Part shown: piece by piece, positions 10,501-19,846 of the stretch
Numbering within the stretch: position 1 is the stretch's first letter
Layout: every line of letters starts with the position of its first letter
Assembly (NCBI GenBank): GCA_965246765.1
Contig: CBDFFJ010000001.1
Span: 124,001-188,000, forward strand
Source: UBA1952 sp965246765
GTDB lineage: Bacteria; Bacteroidota; Bacteroidia; Chitinophagales; Chitinophagaceae
Length of the DNA: 64,000 nt
Direction: 5' to 3'
Position numbers and translations under genes: made by a program
Notes under the pieces: generated by a model
Told to the model about the DNA's origin: nothing
The model's input: only the letters and a program-made list of their open reading frames with translations
Databases searched by the model: none

Positions 10501-13500
10501 AGAAGCGCTGGGGCGGTATCACCCGGCCCATTGAGTACTCTGACTTTGAGGCTTCTAACGTGGAGTACATTGAGTTTTGGGTGATGGATCCGTTTATCGG
10601 CAACACCAAAGCAGGCAACGGATCCCTTTACATCAACCTCGGAAATATTTCGGAAGATGTACTGAAAGACTCAAAGAAGTTTTTTGAGAATGGCATTCCT
10701 TATCCGAAAGACCTGACAAAGCTTGATAAGAGCGTGTGGGGCTATGTGCCGCGCTTCCAGCAGCAGATCACCCGCGCCTTTGACAATGACGCTGCCGCCC
10801 GCGCCGCCCAAGACGTTGGCTACGACGGCCTGGACAATACGGACGAAGGCGGCTTTTTCTCAGATTATCTTGTGCAGCTTGCCAATAAGGTAGGCCCCCA
10901 AAGCCCGGCTTATCTGAAAGCGCAGGCCGACCCTTCGGGCGACGACTACCGCTACTACCGCGGCGGCGACTATGATCAGGGTACTACTTTTATTCGCGAC
11001 CGCTACAGGCTGTTCAACAACCCGCAGGGGAACTCGCCAACCACCGATGCGAGCTCGCAGTTTACCTCGGCGGCTACTACGATTCCCGAAAGCGAGGACG
11101 TGGATCGCGACAATACCCTCAATGAAAGCGAGGACTATTACCAGTACCGCGTTGACCTTTCGCCAAACATGGCTGTGGGCTCCAACTATGTTGTGTCAAG
11201 CCACACGGCGCACAATGTGAAGCTCCCGAATGGCGCCACAGAGGACGAGACCTGGTATCAGTTCAAGATACCCATCCGTGATTATGTGCAGAAGGTGGGA
11301 TCCATTGCCGACTTCCGCTCCATACGCTTTGTGCGCATGTTTATGTCCGGTTTCCAGGATACCGCGACGCTCCGTTTTGCGCAGCTCAACCTGGGCCGTA
11401 ACCAATGGCGCCGTTATCAGTTCTCGCTCAAGAATCCCGGTGAGAACATTCCGGATGATGAAAAGATTGGTACCGACTTTACAGTCAACTCGGTGAGTCT
11501 GGAAGAGAATGGCGACCGTGCTCCGATTCCCTACATAATTCCTCCGGGCGTGAGCCGCCAGCTTGCAGCTACAAGCAATAACCAGACAGTGCAGCAAAAC
11601 GAGCAATCGCTGGCGCTGCAGGTGTGCACGCTGAAGGACGGTGATGCCCGCGCGGCTTACAAGGAAGTGAACGTGGATCTCCGCCAGTTTGAGCGCCTGA
11701 GGATGTTCATTCACGGTGAGAGCGCGCCAAATGCTGCTCCGCTGAAGGATGGTGACGTAAGCGCCTTTATCCGCATCGGCTCCGACTTCATCAACAACTA
11801 TTACGAGTACCAGATACCGCTCCGGGTGACGCAGTCGGGAGCCAAGAACGACTACGACGTATGGCCGGATGCGAACATGCTGGACATCGCTTTCAACGAC
11901 CTCGTGAACGCAAAGACGCAGCGGAATAATGCCGGCGGCTCACCGCTCATTCCTTTTACCGTTACCGATGCAAAGGGTAACAACATCGTCGTTGTGGGTA
12001 ATCCGAATGTGGGCGAGGCGAAAACGGTGATGCTGGGTGTGCTCAATCCGCAGAAGGATGCAGGCCACCCGCAGGATGACGGTCTTGGCAAGTGCGCTGA
12101 AGTGTGGTTTGACGAGCTGCGGATGACGGGGCTCAATGAAACACCGGGCTACGCCGCCACAGGTAAAGTCAATATGCAGTTGGCTGACCTGGGCAACGTA
12201 CACCTCGGCGGCTCCATGCACACACAGGGTTATGGCAACATAGATCAGAAGCTGCAGCAGCGCCAGCGCGACAATTTCTACCAGTGGGATGCCAATACAA
12301 ATCTGGCTGTGGGCAAGCTGCTGCCGCGCTCATGGGGCGTTCAGATCCCTTTCTTTATAGGGCATTCTGAAAGCGTCTCTAATCCGCAGTACAATCCGTA
12401 TGACCTGGATGTGAAGTACAGCGAGCAGCTGAACAATGCCAGCGGCGACCGTCGGGATTCGCTGAAAAAAGTAGCTCAGGATTACACCTCCATTACGTCA
12501 GTAAACGTAAATAATGTGCGTATCACGGGTAATCCTGAGAAGCAGGGCAAAAACCCGAAGCTCTGGAGCGCAAAGAACCTTGATCTTTCCTACGCATATA
12601 ACCGGCAATACAAGCGCAACCCGCTTATAGAAGGCGACGAGCTTACAAACCATCGTCTGGGCCTCGGCTACTCTTACAGCGTGCGCAGCAAGCCGATTGA
12701 GCCGTTTAAGAGCCTGATAAAATCCAAATCCAAGTGGCTGGCGCTGATCAAGGACATCAACTTTAACCCATTGCCGTCCACCATATCTTTCCGCAACGAC
12801 ATTAGCCGCACGGTGGATGAAACCAAAGTGCGCGTCATCGGAGACGGCGTTTATGAAATACCCGCTACTTACTATAAGAATTTCCTGTGGCTGCGCACTT
12901 ATAGTCTGCGTTGGGAGCTGACCCGTTCGCTGTCGGTTGACTATGCAGCCACCAATACCTCACGGATTGATGAGCCGTATGGCCGCATTGATTCCAAAGA
13001 AAAGCGCGATACGCTGTGGGAAAACATCAGCCGCTTCGGACGCAATACCTTGTTTACGCAACAGGCCAATGCCAATTACACCGTGCCGCTCAGTAAGCTG
13101 CCCATCACCGACTGGATCAGCCTGCGCCTGGGCTACAGCACTACCTATTCCTGGTCGGCCGCCTCGCAGCTGGCCCGCTCGCTAGGCAATACGATTGCCA
13201 ATACGCAGGGAAAAACTGTTAACGGAGAGTTGAACTTCCAGCAGCTGTACAACAAGAGCAAATATCTGCGCGCAGCCAACGCGCCGCGTCCGCGCACATC
13301 ATCGCGCAGCGGCAGCGCTATTTCTTCGCGCAATCCTGCGGCTGATATGCGCGGCGGAGATGGCAAGGCCTCTGGCCTAGACCGCTCCGATGCTCCCGGA
13401 AAAGACGGAAATCCCGCTTCAACGTCGTCCAGCGGCGCCGTATCCGAGTCTGCTGCCTCATCAAAGAGCAAGAACGCTAAAAAGCCGGCTACGCTCAATC

Positions 13501-15083
13501 TGAAGGGCGTTGCCATCAATACGGCTAACATGAGCGACAATCAGCTGGACTCTGTGCGCCGTCTCATCCGTGCCGATGAGCTGGCAAAGGCGAAGGCAGC
13601 TAAAGCGAAGAAAAAAGCCGACCGGAGGCTGGCGCGCAAGAAGAAGAATCCGCAGCTCAGCCCTGCCGAGCGCACGATCGGCCAGTTGCTGACCATGGTA
13701 AAGCGCAGTACGGTGTCTTATACCGAGAGCGGCGGCACCATCCTGCCCGGCTACTTAGACAGCACAAAGGTTTTCGGGGTCAATACCGCCAATGCGCAGC
13801 CGGGTCTTGGCTTTGCCTTTGGAGATCAGGTAGGCTCCGATTATCTGGAGCGGCAGGGCGCCGCAGGCAGGCTCAGCCGCGACTCGCTGTTCAATGCGCA
13901 ATTCCAGCAGACGCATCAGCAGAGCCTCAACATCTCCGCGCAGATTGAGCCCATTCCTAACGACCTGCGGATAGACCTGTCGCTCACCAAAACCTTCTCA
14001 AAGTCGCACAATGAGCTGTTTAAGGATACCGGCTTCACCGGAATCTTTAATCACCTCAACCCTTATGAGACTGGCTCCTTCAGCATGTCGTATATCGGGA
14101 TAAAAACCCTCTTCAAGAGCAGCGGTACCTCGGGCGGCGGCGTGTTCACGGAGTTTATCCGCAATCGCACGACTCTGTCGGAGCGTCTGGGCCGGAATAA
14201 CCCCTACACCAATGGCGCGAAGGATCCGAACGACCCCGCTTTCTATAAGGGCTACAATCGTTACTCGCAGGATGTACTTATCCCGGCCTTCATTGCCGCA
14301 TATAGCGGGCGAAGCGCCTCCAACATCCCATTGCTGGATTATAAGAACTCCAGCATCAGCAGCAATCCGTTTAAATACTACATACCGCTGCCCAACTGGC
14401 GCTTATCTTATAATGGCCTTAACCGCCTGCCGGGTTTCCAGGACATCTTCAATTCCTTCACGGTGACGGATGCCTACACCGGCACGCTCAGCATGAGCTC
14501 TTTCGTGTCTGCGCTTTACTACCAGGATGCATATGGCCTCGGCTATCCGTCATTCATTGACTCCAACTCCGGCAATTTCGTTCCGTTCTACCAGGTGCCC
14601 AATATCACTATCTCAGAAAGCTTTTCGCCGCTCATCGGGATAGATGCCTCACTAAAGAACAACCTTACTGCCCGCTTTGAATACCGCAAGAGCCGCACGG
14701 CCTCGCTTTCACTGATTGACTATCAGATTTCCGAGACGCGCAGCGACGAGTACGTCATAGGCATCGGCTATCGCAAGCGCGGACTAAAGCTTCCGTTCTC
14801 TGTATTTGGCGTAAAGAAGCTGGACAATGACCTCAATGTGAAAGTGGACATAGGCCTGCGCGACGACATCACAACTAACACCTACCTCGCGCAAGACCTC
14901 ACCATCGTCACGCGCGGGCAAAAAGTAGTGAGCATCTCGCCAAGCATAGACTACATCGTCAGCGACCGGGTTACCCTGCGCTTCTACTACGACCGCCGCC
15001 AGAGCATACCATATACCACGCAGTCGTACCCAATTACCACCACACGGGCGGGGGTAACCATACGGTTCATCTTTGCCCAGTAA
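7569..15083 (+). CDS. sprA: T9SS outer-membrane translocon protein SprA (Sov)
   Basis: 2504 residues, a giant outer-membrane barrel that forms the type IX secretion translocon. The early part (SISVRPQGNVDVTLGG, QMNINLLAQVGDKLKLN), the middle (GGSTYIDDFEGTRSSYDL; YIEFWVMDPF) and the last strand (TTRAGVTIRFIFAQ) match the SprA pattern throughout. The start is TTG at 7569: it is the only start that keeps the hydrophobic signal peptide (YKVLLFVVCAGLLAHVGA), the next in-frame Met being near residue 57. Residues about 1900-2035 are a low-complexity Ser/Ala then Lys/Ala/Arg-rich insertion. It exports the T9SS cargo encoded at 1232 and 23270. A bidirectional terminator follows. Confidence 0.96.
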   Translation: MKGKSYFGYKVLLFVVCAGLLAHVGARGYGYPGDGDNDAPEPDSPAAAPVRQDSSRMLRFPISDASGDPLQDRSRSGIDLNDPANINKNIEYDPKDNRYYLSEKVGDDFIRNPSYLTFDEYQKYSAKQDEQNYWRRRLDALTLFSKKPKLPTMYKEGIFDRLFGNNSISVRPQGNVDVTLGGNWQNIQNPTLVQRAQKYGIFDFDMQMNINLLAQVGDKLKLNISNNTKATFDYQNVQKLEYTGKEDEIIKKIEAGNISFPLRTTLVQGVQSLFGLKTQLQFGKLWVTAALSQQKSKRQSITVQGGAQTQTFGLKADDYEENKHYLLGQYFRNNYNKALRNFPVIQSLATINKIEVWVTNRTGATEGVRDILCFQDLGEKNPYRQTLANPSKPDQPDNRANTLYDQMQQNPEGRQQSRASDVAQLFFPLPSDKVSPGGAGIDFAHTSARKLNASEYSFNPQLGYISLNTQVNPDDILGVAYRYTYNGKVYQVGEFAEDLPPDTSNQKVMYMKLLKTQSLNPMLPLWKLMMKNVYALGGLGVSKEDFRLNVLYQDPGGGEKRYLPTGASAGTPLLSLLNLDRLNFQNDPQPDGVFDYIEGITIVPQQGRVVFPVLEPFGSDLRPALGGSTQDERKYLYQILYDSTKTIARQFQQQNRYIMRGSYRSASSSEIFLGGFNIPQGSVTVSAGGQKLTENQDYQIDYGLGRLKIINTGILSSGIPINVSYEDNATFGFQQQNFMGARFDYYANQKLTLGGTIMRLTERPFTQKVSFGEDPIQNTVIGLDGAYQSESPALTRIVDKLPIYSTTAPSFVTASAEVATIRPGHPKQINTLDGAGGSTYIDDFEGTRSSYDLKYPAASWSLAATPVGAKDRFGNVLFPEASDHDKLTYGFNRARMSWYTIEPTLVDPVGGVPDYVKKDPAQHYIRLVQQQDVFPQKSLGNVFNTLSTFDLSFYPRERGPYNFDVAGLNPDGSLTNPQKRWGGITRPIEYSDFEASNVEYIEFWVMDPFIGNTKAGNGSLYINLGNISEDVLKDSKKFFENGIPYPKDLTKLDKSVWGYVPRFQQQITRAFDNDAAARAAQDVGYDGLDNTDEGGFFSDYLVQLANKVGPQSPAYLKAQADPSGDDYRYYRGGDYDQGTTFIRDRYRLFNNPQGNSPTTDASSQFTSAATTIPESEDVDRDNTLNESEDYYQYRVDLSPNMAVGSNYVVSSHTAHNVKLPNGATEDETWYQFKIPIRDYVQKVGSIADFRSIRFVRMFMSGFQDTATLRFAQLNLGRNQWRRYQFSLKNPGENIPDDEKIGTDFTVNSVSLEENGDRAPIPYIIPPGVSRQLAATSNNQTVQQNEQSLALQVCTLKDGDARAAYKEVNVDLRQFERLRMFIHGESAPNAAPLKDGDVSAFIRIGSDFINNYYEYQIPLRVTQSGAKNDYDVWPDANMLDIAFNDLVNAKTQRNNAGGSPLIPFTVTDAKGNNIVVVGNPNVGEAKTVMLGVLNPQKDAGHPQDDGLGKCAEVWFDELRMTGLNETPGYAATGKVNMQLADLGNVHLGGSMHTQGYGNIDQKLQQRQRDNFYQWDANTNLAVGKLLPRSWGVQIPFFIGHSESVSNPQYNPYDLDVKYSEQLNNASGDRRDSLKKVAQDYTSITSVNVNNVRITGNPEKQGKNPKLWSAKNLDLSYAYNRQYKRNPLIEGDELTNHRLGLGYSYSVRSKPIEPFKSLIKSKSKWLALIKDINFNPLPSTISFRNDISRTVDETKVRVIGDGVYEIPATYYKNFLWLRTYSLRWELTRSLSVDYAATNTSRIDEPYGRIDSKEKRDTLWENISRFGRNTLFTQQANANYTVPLSKLPITDWISLRLGYSTTYSWSAASQLARSLGNTIANTQGKTVNGELNFQQLYNKSKYLRAANAPRPRTSSRSGSAISSRNPAADMRGGDGKASGLDRSDAPGKDGNPASTSSSGAVSESAASSKSKNAKKPATLNLKGVAINTANMSDNQLDSVRRLIRADELAKAKAAKAKKKADRRLARKKKNPQLSPAERTIGQLLTMVKRSTVSYTESGGTILPGYLDSTKVFGVNTANAQPGLGFAFGDQVGSDYLERQGAAGRLSRDSLFNAQFQQTHQQSLNISAQIEPIPNDLRIDLSLTKTFSKSHNELFKDTGFTGIFNHLNPYETGSFSMSYIGIKTLFKSSGTSGGGVFTEFIRNRTTLSERLGRNNPYTNGAKDPNDPAFYKGYNRYSQDVLIPAFIAAYSGRSASNIPLLDYKNSSISSNPFKYYIPLPNWRLSYNGLNRLPGFQDIFNSFTVTDAYTGTLSMSSFVSALYYQDAYGLGYPSFIDSNSGNFVPFYQVPNITISESFSPLIGIDASLKNNLTARFEYRKSRTASLSLIDYQISETRSDEYVIGIGYRKRGLKLPFSVFGVKKLDNDLNVKVDIGLRDDITTNTYLAQDLTIVTRGQKVVSISPSIDYIVSDRVTLRFYYDRRQSIPYTTQSYPITTTRAGVTIRFIFAQ

Positions 15084-15127
15084 GCGAAGCGGAAGCGCGT
15101 GAGCGTTTAAATGCTCCATCTTCTACT

Positions 15128-15158
15128 AAAAAAGCCCGCGACATGCCGCGGGCTTTTT
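15128..15158. terminator. bidirectional terminator between convergent genes
   Basis: AAAAAAGCCCGCG and CGCGGGCTTTTT form a 12-bp stem with A- and T-runs on both sides. It ends sprA on the plus strand and the YXWGXW gene on the minus strand. Confidence 0.9.
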
Positions 15159-15175
15159 CGTCTGACAGATTCTGG

Positions 15176-15475
15176 TTAGCGCCAGTGCCCGGGCACCCAG
15201 GTATATCCGCGCCGGCGGCCCGTCCAATGACCGGGCACCCATATTGCGCGTTCGCGGGGCGGGGCGGCCCAATACCCGCCGCGCCACTGATAGCCGGCTC
15301 CGGCAGGCGCCCATTCCTCCTCAACCCATACATGGCGCGGCGATGGCGCCACCGGCCGTGCAACAACTACTTTCGGACGTGCCGGGCGTACACGTACAAT
15401 GATCTGCGCCTGCGCATCTGCAGCCGCAAGGCTTAAAAAGGACAGGGCCAGAAGCCCTCCGACTAATGCTTTCAT
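15176..15475 (-). CDS. YXWGXW-repeat secreted protein
   Basis: 99 residues starting at the ATG complement at 15475 (a longer frame to 15556 would precede the signal peptide). The signal peptide ends at ADAQA. The mature protein is rich in Trp, Arg, Pro and Gly with repeats of the type RGGYWAAPP, IWVPGHWTG and YTWVPGHWR, as in the YXWGXW repeat family of small periplasmic or surface proteins. Function unknown. Confidence 0.75.
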   Translation of the reverse strand: MKALVGGLLALSFLSLAAADAQAQIIVRVRPARPKVVVARPVAPSPRHVWVEEEWAPAGAGYQWRGGYWAAPPRERAIWVPGHWTGRRRGYTWVPGHWR

Positions 15476-15596
15476 GAGAGAAGACGTTTCTAAAGGTGAA
15501 AGAGATGATTTGCCTCTTTGGAGGCATTGGCCCGGCGGAAGTTTAATGCCGCCCATCTTCTTAAAACCCCTTTAACGGTTCCAAAGGCCAGACAAA

Positions 15597-16076
15597 CTAC
15601 ACACCCATGCCAGGTACCCAGGGCCGGGCAACACCCGGCGCACGGAACGGCCAGGGAATGGTAACCGCAATAATAAGCAGCGCAATGAACGTGCACCAGA
15701 ACAGCCGGCGAAATTTGGACGCATGCGGCCTGCTGCCCTTTGTGCCGGCATAGCCCACATGCACAAGAATAATGGCGATCAGCATACCGGTGATATGCTC
15801 CACACTCCAGAAGCGCATCGGCTGGTTCTTCATCACCTCGCCCATCGCGCCGCCGGAAAATACCCGGTGGTAGCCCTTCATGAAGTAAAGGGATAAGCCC
15901 AGCAGCAACTGAATGTCGCAGGCTATCAGGAAGTAAAGGGCGGTACGCTTGTCGCCAAGGGTAAAGTCACGCTTTCCGCCAAGGCCGCGCATGCCGGTGA
16001 AGAGCGCCAGCACGCCAAACAGCAGCACAGCCCAGCGCATAATGTTGTGAATGGAATTGAGCAGCGTAGTATCCAT
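15597..16076 (-). CDS. four-helix integral membrane protein
   Basis: 159 residues with four hydrophobic segments (about residues 12-30, 45-65, 90-110, 127-145). Conserved-looking histidines occur in HNIMRW, GYHRV and HITGMLIAIILVHVGY, a layout seen in small cytochrome-b-like membrane proteins of Bacteroidota, but haem binding is only a guess. It is a short distance upstream of the YXWGXW gene and downstream of the sulfatase, all leftward. Confidence 0.65.
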   Translation of the reverse strand: MDTTLLNSIHNIMRWAVLLFGVLALFTGMRGLGGKRDFTLGDKRTALYFLIACDIQLLLGLSLYFMKGYHRVFSGGAMGEVMKNQPMRFWSVEHITGMLIAIILVHVGYAGTKGSRPHASKFRRLFWCTFIALLIIAVTIPWPFRAPGVARPWVPGMGV

Positions 16077-16129
16077 AGTAGAGGAGGTGGGGTGACGAAT
16101 AGGGCGCTAAGATAGCAGGCGGTACGGTC

Positions 16130-18034
16130 TTAGTTCATGGCATTGTGCGTAAGCGCATAGCGATAGCGCTGGACGAAGGCCCGGAGACGCAGCAGAGAAG
16201 TATCCATGCGCTTCTGCCCGCGCAGATCGCTTTTGCAAAGACTGTCGCCCGGATAAGAAAAATAGCCTGCCGGCTTTTCGCCGCTGGTCTGAAGCAGGTG
16301 CCCGTCCTCCAGCCATTGATAGCTGCCAGCCGCATGCGTAATGACAAAACGCTGCTCCGCCGGCGAGAAAATGCTGTTGCCGAAGGCAAAGAATGACTTG
16401 CTGTAACCGAGATATTGCAGTGCAGAAGGCACAATATCCAGCTGCTGCGTGGGAGCGTTATAATATCCGCGAAGTGTGCTGTCAGAAGGGCAATAGAAGA
16501 GAATGGGAATGGCATACTGCCCCGGCCCGGCTTCATAAAAGCCCCCGCTGGTCTGTGGCGAGGCGTGGTCGGCAGTGACGATGAAAAGCGTATTGCGGTA
16601 CCAGGCCTGTCCCGCGGCTTGGCGAAAAAATAGCCGGAGCGCCAGGTCGGTATAGGCAATGCATTGCTGTACCGGTAGCGGTCCTGAAGGTATCGTGCTC
16701 CTGTACTGCTCAGGCAGGCTATAAGGCGGATGCGCCGCAAGCGTAAAGACAGAGGCGGCAAAGGGTTGCTTCATTTTAGAAAGGCCCTTCGCGAAGTATT
16801 GCAGGAAGGGCTCGTCCCGGATGCCCCATGCCCCGTCGTAGTCGGTCTCGTTAGCATATTCACCGCGGCCATAATAGCGCTGAAAGCCGGCGGCTGCCGC
16901 GAAGATGTCGAAAGACATGGTGCCATTAGTGCCGCCATGGTAGAAAGCCGTGCTGTAGCCTTCCTCCTTTAGCAGGCCCGGCAAAGTGCTGATGTTGTTG
17001 GTGCCGTAATTGGAAGTAGTGAAGGCCTCATCCATTAGTGTAGGTATGCCTGCAATAACTGCCGGTATGCCTTCGGCCGATGTCTGGCCGTTGGCAAAAG
17101 CCTGCGTGCAGGTAAGGCTCAGCCCCATGAGGCTATCCAGGAATGGCGTGAACGATCTGCGGCCGCCGAGCGCCGTAAATTCCTTGGAGCCACTTTCCAG
17201 AATTACCACAACTACATTCTTTCTGCCAGACGTCCGGCCTCCTCTGTATTGATGATGGAAGGGCATCAGCCTTTCGGCCGTTGAGTCGGGCAGGTAGTGA
17301 AGTTCTTCCAGCGAGGGCGCAGCGAGCGTAGTGATGATGCTGAATGGCGCATTGAGCACCACCGGCACATAGCGGCTGTCCGTAACCTGCACGGCATTCC
17401 GCAAGCCGATGGGTATGTATTGCATGCCTCCGCGAATGCCGATTGCGGCGGCGCAGAGCAGGATGATAAGCGCGGCAGACTGCAGCAACGGCCTTATCCA
17501 GCGGGCACGCACATTATCGGGCACAGCATCAAGGTGCGTAGCCCGGCAGATGCGCCGGTTGGCGAGTATGATTATCAGTATCAGCGAAAAGTCAGCCAGA
17601 GGCACATACCAGAAGCTGAGGAGGTAATCTGGCAGCACACTCCAGAAATCGCCTTTGCGCGTTATGATGCGCAGCACATCGGCTGTTGAGCGTTTAAAGT
17701 TGTACGGAAAGTATGCCCAGTCGCTGACGTCAAACATCAGCACAAGGCTGTTTACCGCTACAAAAAGCAGTTGCGTGGCTTTTTGCCAGCGCGGCCATCG
17801 CCAGACCGGTATAGGCAGGAACAGCAGGAAGATGTAGAGCGCATTTACCGCGCAGATAGCCGAGAGATCGTAACGAATGCCATGAAAGGCGAGCCGCAGG
17901 AAGCCGCCCGTGCCCAATCCGCTAAAGTGACTGTAGTTAATGAGCGTGAATGCAAGCCGGCTGATGAAAAAAAGCGTCAGCAGCAACAGCACCTGAAGGG
18001 CGAGCCGGCGGAGAAGCATTGCCAGTAATTTCAT
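16130..18034 (-). CDS. LTA-synthase-like sulfatase (phosphoglycerol transferase family) membrane protein
   Basis: 634 residues: about five N-terminal membrane helices (residues 1-200) and a periplasmic alkaline-phosphatase-superfamily domain. Metal and nucleophile signatures are in place: VVVVILESGSKEF (metal Glu), FANGQTSAEGIPAVIAGIP (Thr nucleophile) and LFIVTADHASPQTSG (Asp-His metal site). Relatives transfer phosphoglycerol or phosphoethanolamine to surface glycans or lipids. Gram-negative Bacteroidota do not make LTA, so the acceptor is unknown. Confidence 0.88.
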   Translation of the reverse strand: MKLLAMLLRRLALQVLLLLTLFFISRLAFTLINYSHFSGLGTGGFLRLAFHGIRYDLSAICAVNALYIFLLFLPIPVWRWPRWQKATQLLFVAVNSLVLMFDVSDWAYFPYNFKRSTADVLRIITRKGDFWSVLPDYLLSFWYVPLADFSLILIIILANRRICRATHLDAVPDNVRARWIRPLLQSAALIILLCAAAIGIRGGMQYIPIGLRNAVQVTDSRYVPVVLNAPFSIITTLAAPSLEELHYLPDSTAERLMPFHHQYRGGRTSGRKNVVVVILESGSKEFTALGGRRSFTPFLDSLMGLSLTCTQAFANGQTSAEGIPAVIAGIPTLMDEAFTTSNYGTNNISTLPGLLKEEGYSTAFYHGGTNGTMSFDIFAAAAGFQRYYGRGEYANETDYDGAWGIRDEPFLQYFAKGLSKMKQPFAASVFTLAAHPPYSLPEQYRSTIPSGPLPVQQCIAYTDLALRLFFRQAAGQAWYRNTLFIVTADHASPQTSGGFYEAGPGQYAIPILFYCPSDSTLRGYYNAPTQQLDIVPSALQYLGYSKSFFAFGNSIFSPAEQRFVITHAAGSYQWLEDGHLLQTSGEKPAGYFSYPGDSLCKSDLRGQKRMDTSLLRLRAFVQRYRYALTHNAMN

Positions 18035-18071
18035 GCAGCGATTGCGAAATTAACGCCTGCTGCTTTTGCCG

Positions 18072-18620
18072 CTATCCCCATTCCATCCGCTCCTTAAGCC
18101 GGCGAAGGTGCTCCATGTGATGCCGGCAATGCCAGGCGTACATCGCAGTTGACTCCCATACGGGAAACGTGCGCCCGTGCTCCGGATGATAATAGGTCCG
18201 GTACCAGTCTTCCGGTTTCAGGGTTTGCAGCAATGCCACCCAACGCCGGTGGAGGGCATGCAGCAGAGTAATGCTGACATTCACAGGAACCGCAGCTACC
18301 TCCGGCGTCTCCGCCCACAGAGCTTCGTCATAGGGCCTTATAGTCGGGTTGTCTTCCGTCAGTGCCAGCTTCAGGCGCGCAAAGCCATGCATATGGCTGT
18401 CGGCGAGGTGATGGATCACCTGTGCGACCGTCCAGCCACCCGGGCGATAGGGTGTGTCCAGCTGGTGAGCGTCCAGGTTTTCAATAATGACGTCCAGCCA
18501 CAGTGGCAGGGCTTCCAGGGCAGAAAGGTGGGCCGGCAATGCCCCGGCATCAAAAGCCTCCGGGCGCGCATACGGGCCTATGGGATACCTCAGTGCCTCA
18601 AGCGATTCTTCTGTATGCAT
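18072..18620 (-). CDS. DinB/YfiT superfamily metal-dependent protein
   Basis: 182 residues with the four-helix DinB fold and the three-histidine metal site of the YfiT branch: HHLADSHMHGFARLKLAL in helix two and WHCRHHMEHL near the C-terminus. The N-terminal YPIGPYARPEAF is a signature of YfiT-type proteins, annotated as putative metal-dependent hydrolases or bacillithiol transferases. The start overlaps the end of the upstream gene by 23 nt, implying co-transcription. Confidence 0.85.
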   Translation of the reverse strand: MHTEESLEALRYPIGPYARPEAFDAGALPAHLSALEALPLWLDVIIENLDAHQLDTPYRPGGWTVAQVIHHLADSHMHGFARLKLALTEDNPTIRPYDEALWAETPEVAAVPVNVSITLLHALHRRWVALLQTLKPEDWYRTYYHPEHGRTFPVWESTAMYAWHCRHHMEHLRRLKERMEWG

Positions 18621-19833
18621 CGTGCTGAGAAATTGTTTTCCGAAACCGGCTCAAAGCAACGCCTTTACCCGCGCTTAGGCGAACCCTTTGCCGAAAAGCA
18701 GGAGTCAGCAATGGCAGCAGTTTCTTATAAGGAATGTAAAGTGTGATCTGCCCGTCGGCATAAGAGGCTATCTCGTAAGGGTTATAAATAAAGCTCAAAC
18801 CTTTGGCGCCGACACAGACGTTTTCCGTGGGCGGCACTTCGTCCACCAGCATACGCTCCTCCATGCCCTCACCTGGCTTCAGCTCAAAGTAGGCAATAGC
18901 CGCATCGTTGAGCAAGGGACGCAACGCAGCCGTATCGGCTACAATGTCCGTAAGCTTCCAGATGCGTTTTTGGGCGAGGTCTATATTGGCAAATGAGGAG
19001 CCGTAATTGCCATGCGCGCCTCCGGTGTAGGAAGCGTTGAGCGATTCGGTGACCAGCCAATAGTCCGCATTATAGCGCACATACAGCGCATCGTCATTGG
19101 TATAGGAAAAGGCAAAGGATTCCATTTCCGCGCCTGCCTCCTGCGAGAGCGGGCCTACTTCCGTGCGATAATCGGCAAAATAAGCGGCCATGGAGGCGCG
19201 GATGGCGCTTTGCACGTCATCGCCAAGCGCGGCGGCGGGTGCTACCTGTTCTTTGAGGGCATTATAAAGAAAGGAGCCTTCCCCGGCCTCGCGCGGCACC
19301 AGGTAGCTGCAGGTAGCCGTAGCTGCCGGGCTTTTAGGATTGCCGGGCAGCAGTGCGGCAGAATCCGAAATCCAGTAAGCATCCAGTGCCGTAGTGCCTT
19401 CGGGATAATCTTCATTGAGGTCAATGCTGTATTGCTTTAATCCGTCTGCGCTGAGCCATTGGCCGTGCGCGTCCGCACCATTAATGCGCAGATGCCAGGC
19501 AGGCAGCTTGTCTTCCTCGGATGCCCCGCTTTCCGGCAGCTCGTGGAGCACCGTCTCGCCCGGCTCCGCACTTGGATCGCCCCAGGCGGCGAGAGAGATA
19601 TTTCGCCCGATGCCGGTGTAATAATATGTGCCCTGAATGCTGCCGTTATAGCCGCTCAACTGCACCGCGACGGGCCTGCCGGCTATGGTGCCGGAATAGC
19701 ACTTATAGAAAGTAGCGGGAAGAACGCTGGCAGTATCGGCAGTTCCGGCGGCGCTTCCTGTATTGCTGCCGGTTGTGCTCCTGCGCTCACCGCACGCTAC
19801 AAGAAACAGGAGCAGGAAGACAGCTGGGCGCAT
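18598..19833 (-). CDS. lipoprotein with DUF4163/DUF3298-like (PdaC/RsiV-type) domain
   Basis: 411 residues. The start at 19833 gives a lipoprotein signal (FLLLFLVACGE, Cys about residue 14). The C-terminal half has the DUF3298 signature: SLNASYTGGAHGNYGSSFANIDL, then AQKRIWKLTDIV and the ending YEIASYADGQITLYIPY, as in PdaC/RsiV-type extracellular domains. It is presumably an envelope protein acting on or binding peptidoglycan. It overlaps the DinB gene downstream. Confidence 0.8.
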   Translation of the reverse strand: MRPAVFLLLFLVACGERRSTTGSNTGSAAGTADTASVLPATFYKCYSGTIAGRPVAVQLSGYNGSIQGTYYYTGIGRNISLAAWGDPSAEPGETVLHELPESGASEEDKLPAWHLRINGADAHGQWLSADGLKQYSIDLNEDYPEGTTALDAYWISDSAALLPGNPKSPAATATCSYLVPREAGEGSFLYNALKEQVAPAAALGDDVQSAIRASMAAYFADYRTEVGPLSQEAGAEMESFAFSYTNDDALYVRYNADYWLVTESLNASYTGGAHGNYGSSFANIDLAQKRIWKLTDIVADTAALRPLLNDAAIAYFELKPGEGMEERMLVDEVPPTENVCVGAKGLSFIYNPYEIASYADGQITLYIPYKKLLPLLTPAFRQRVRLSAGKGVALSRFRKTISQHDAYRRIA

Positions 19834-19846
19834 TAAAAAAGGGAAG

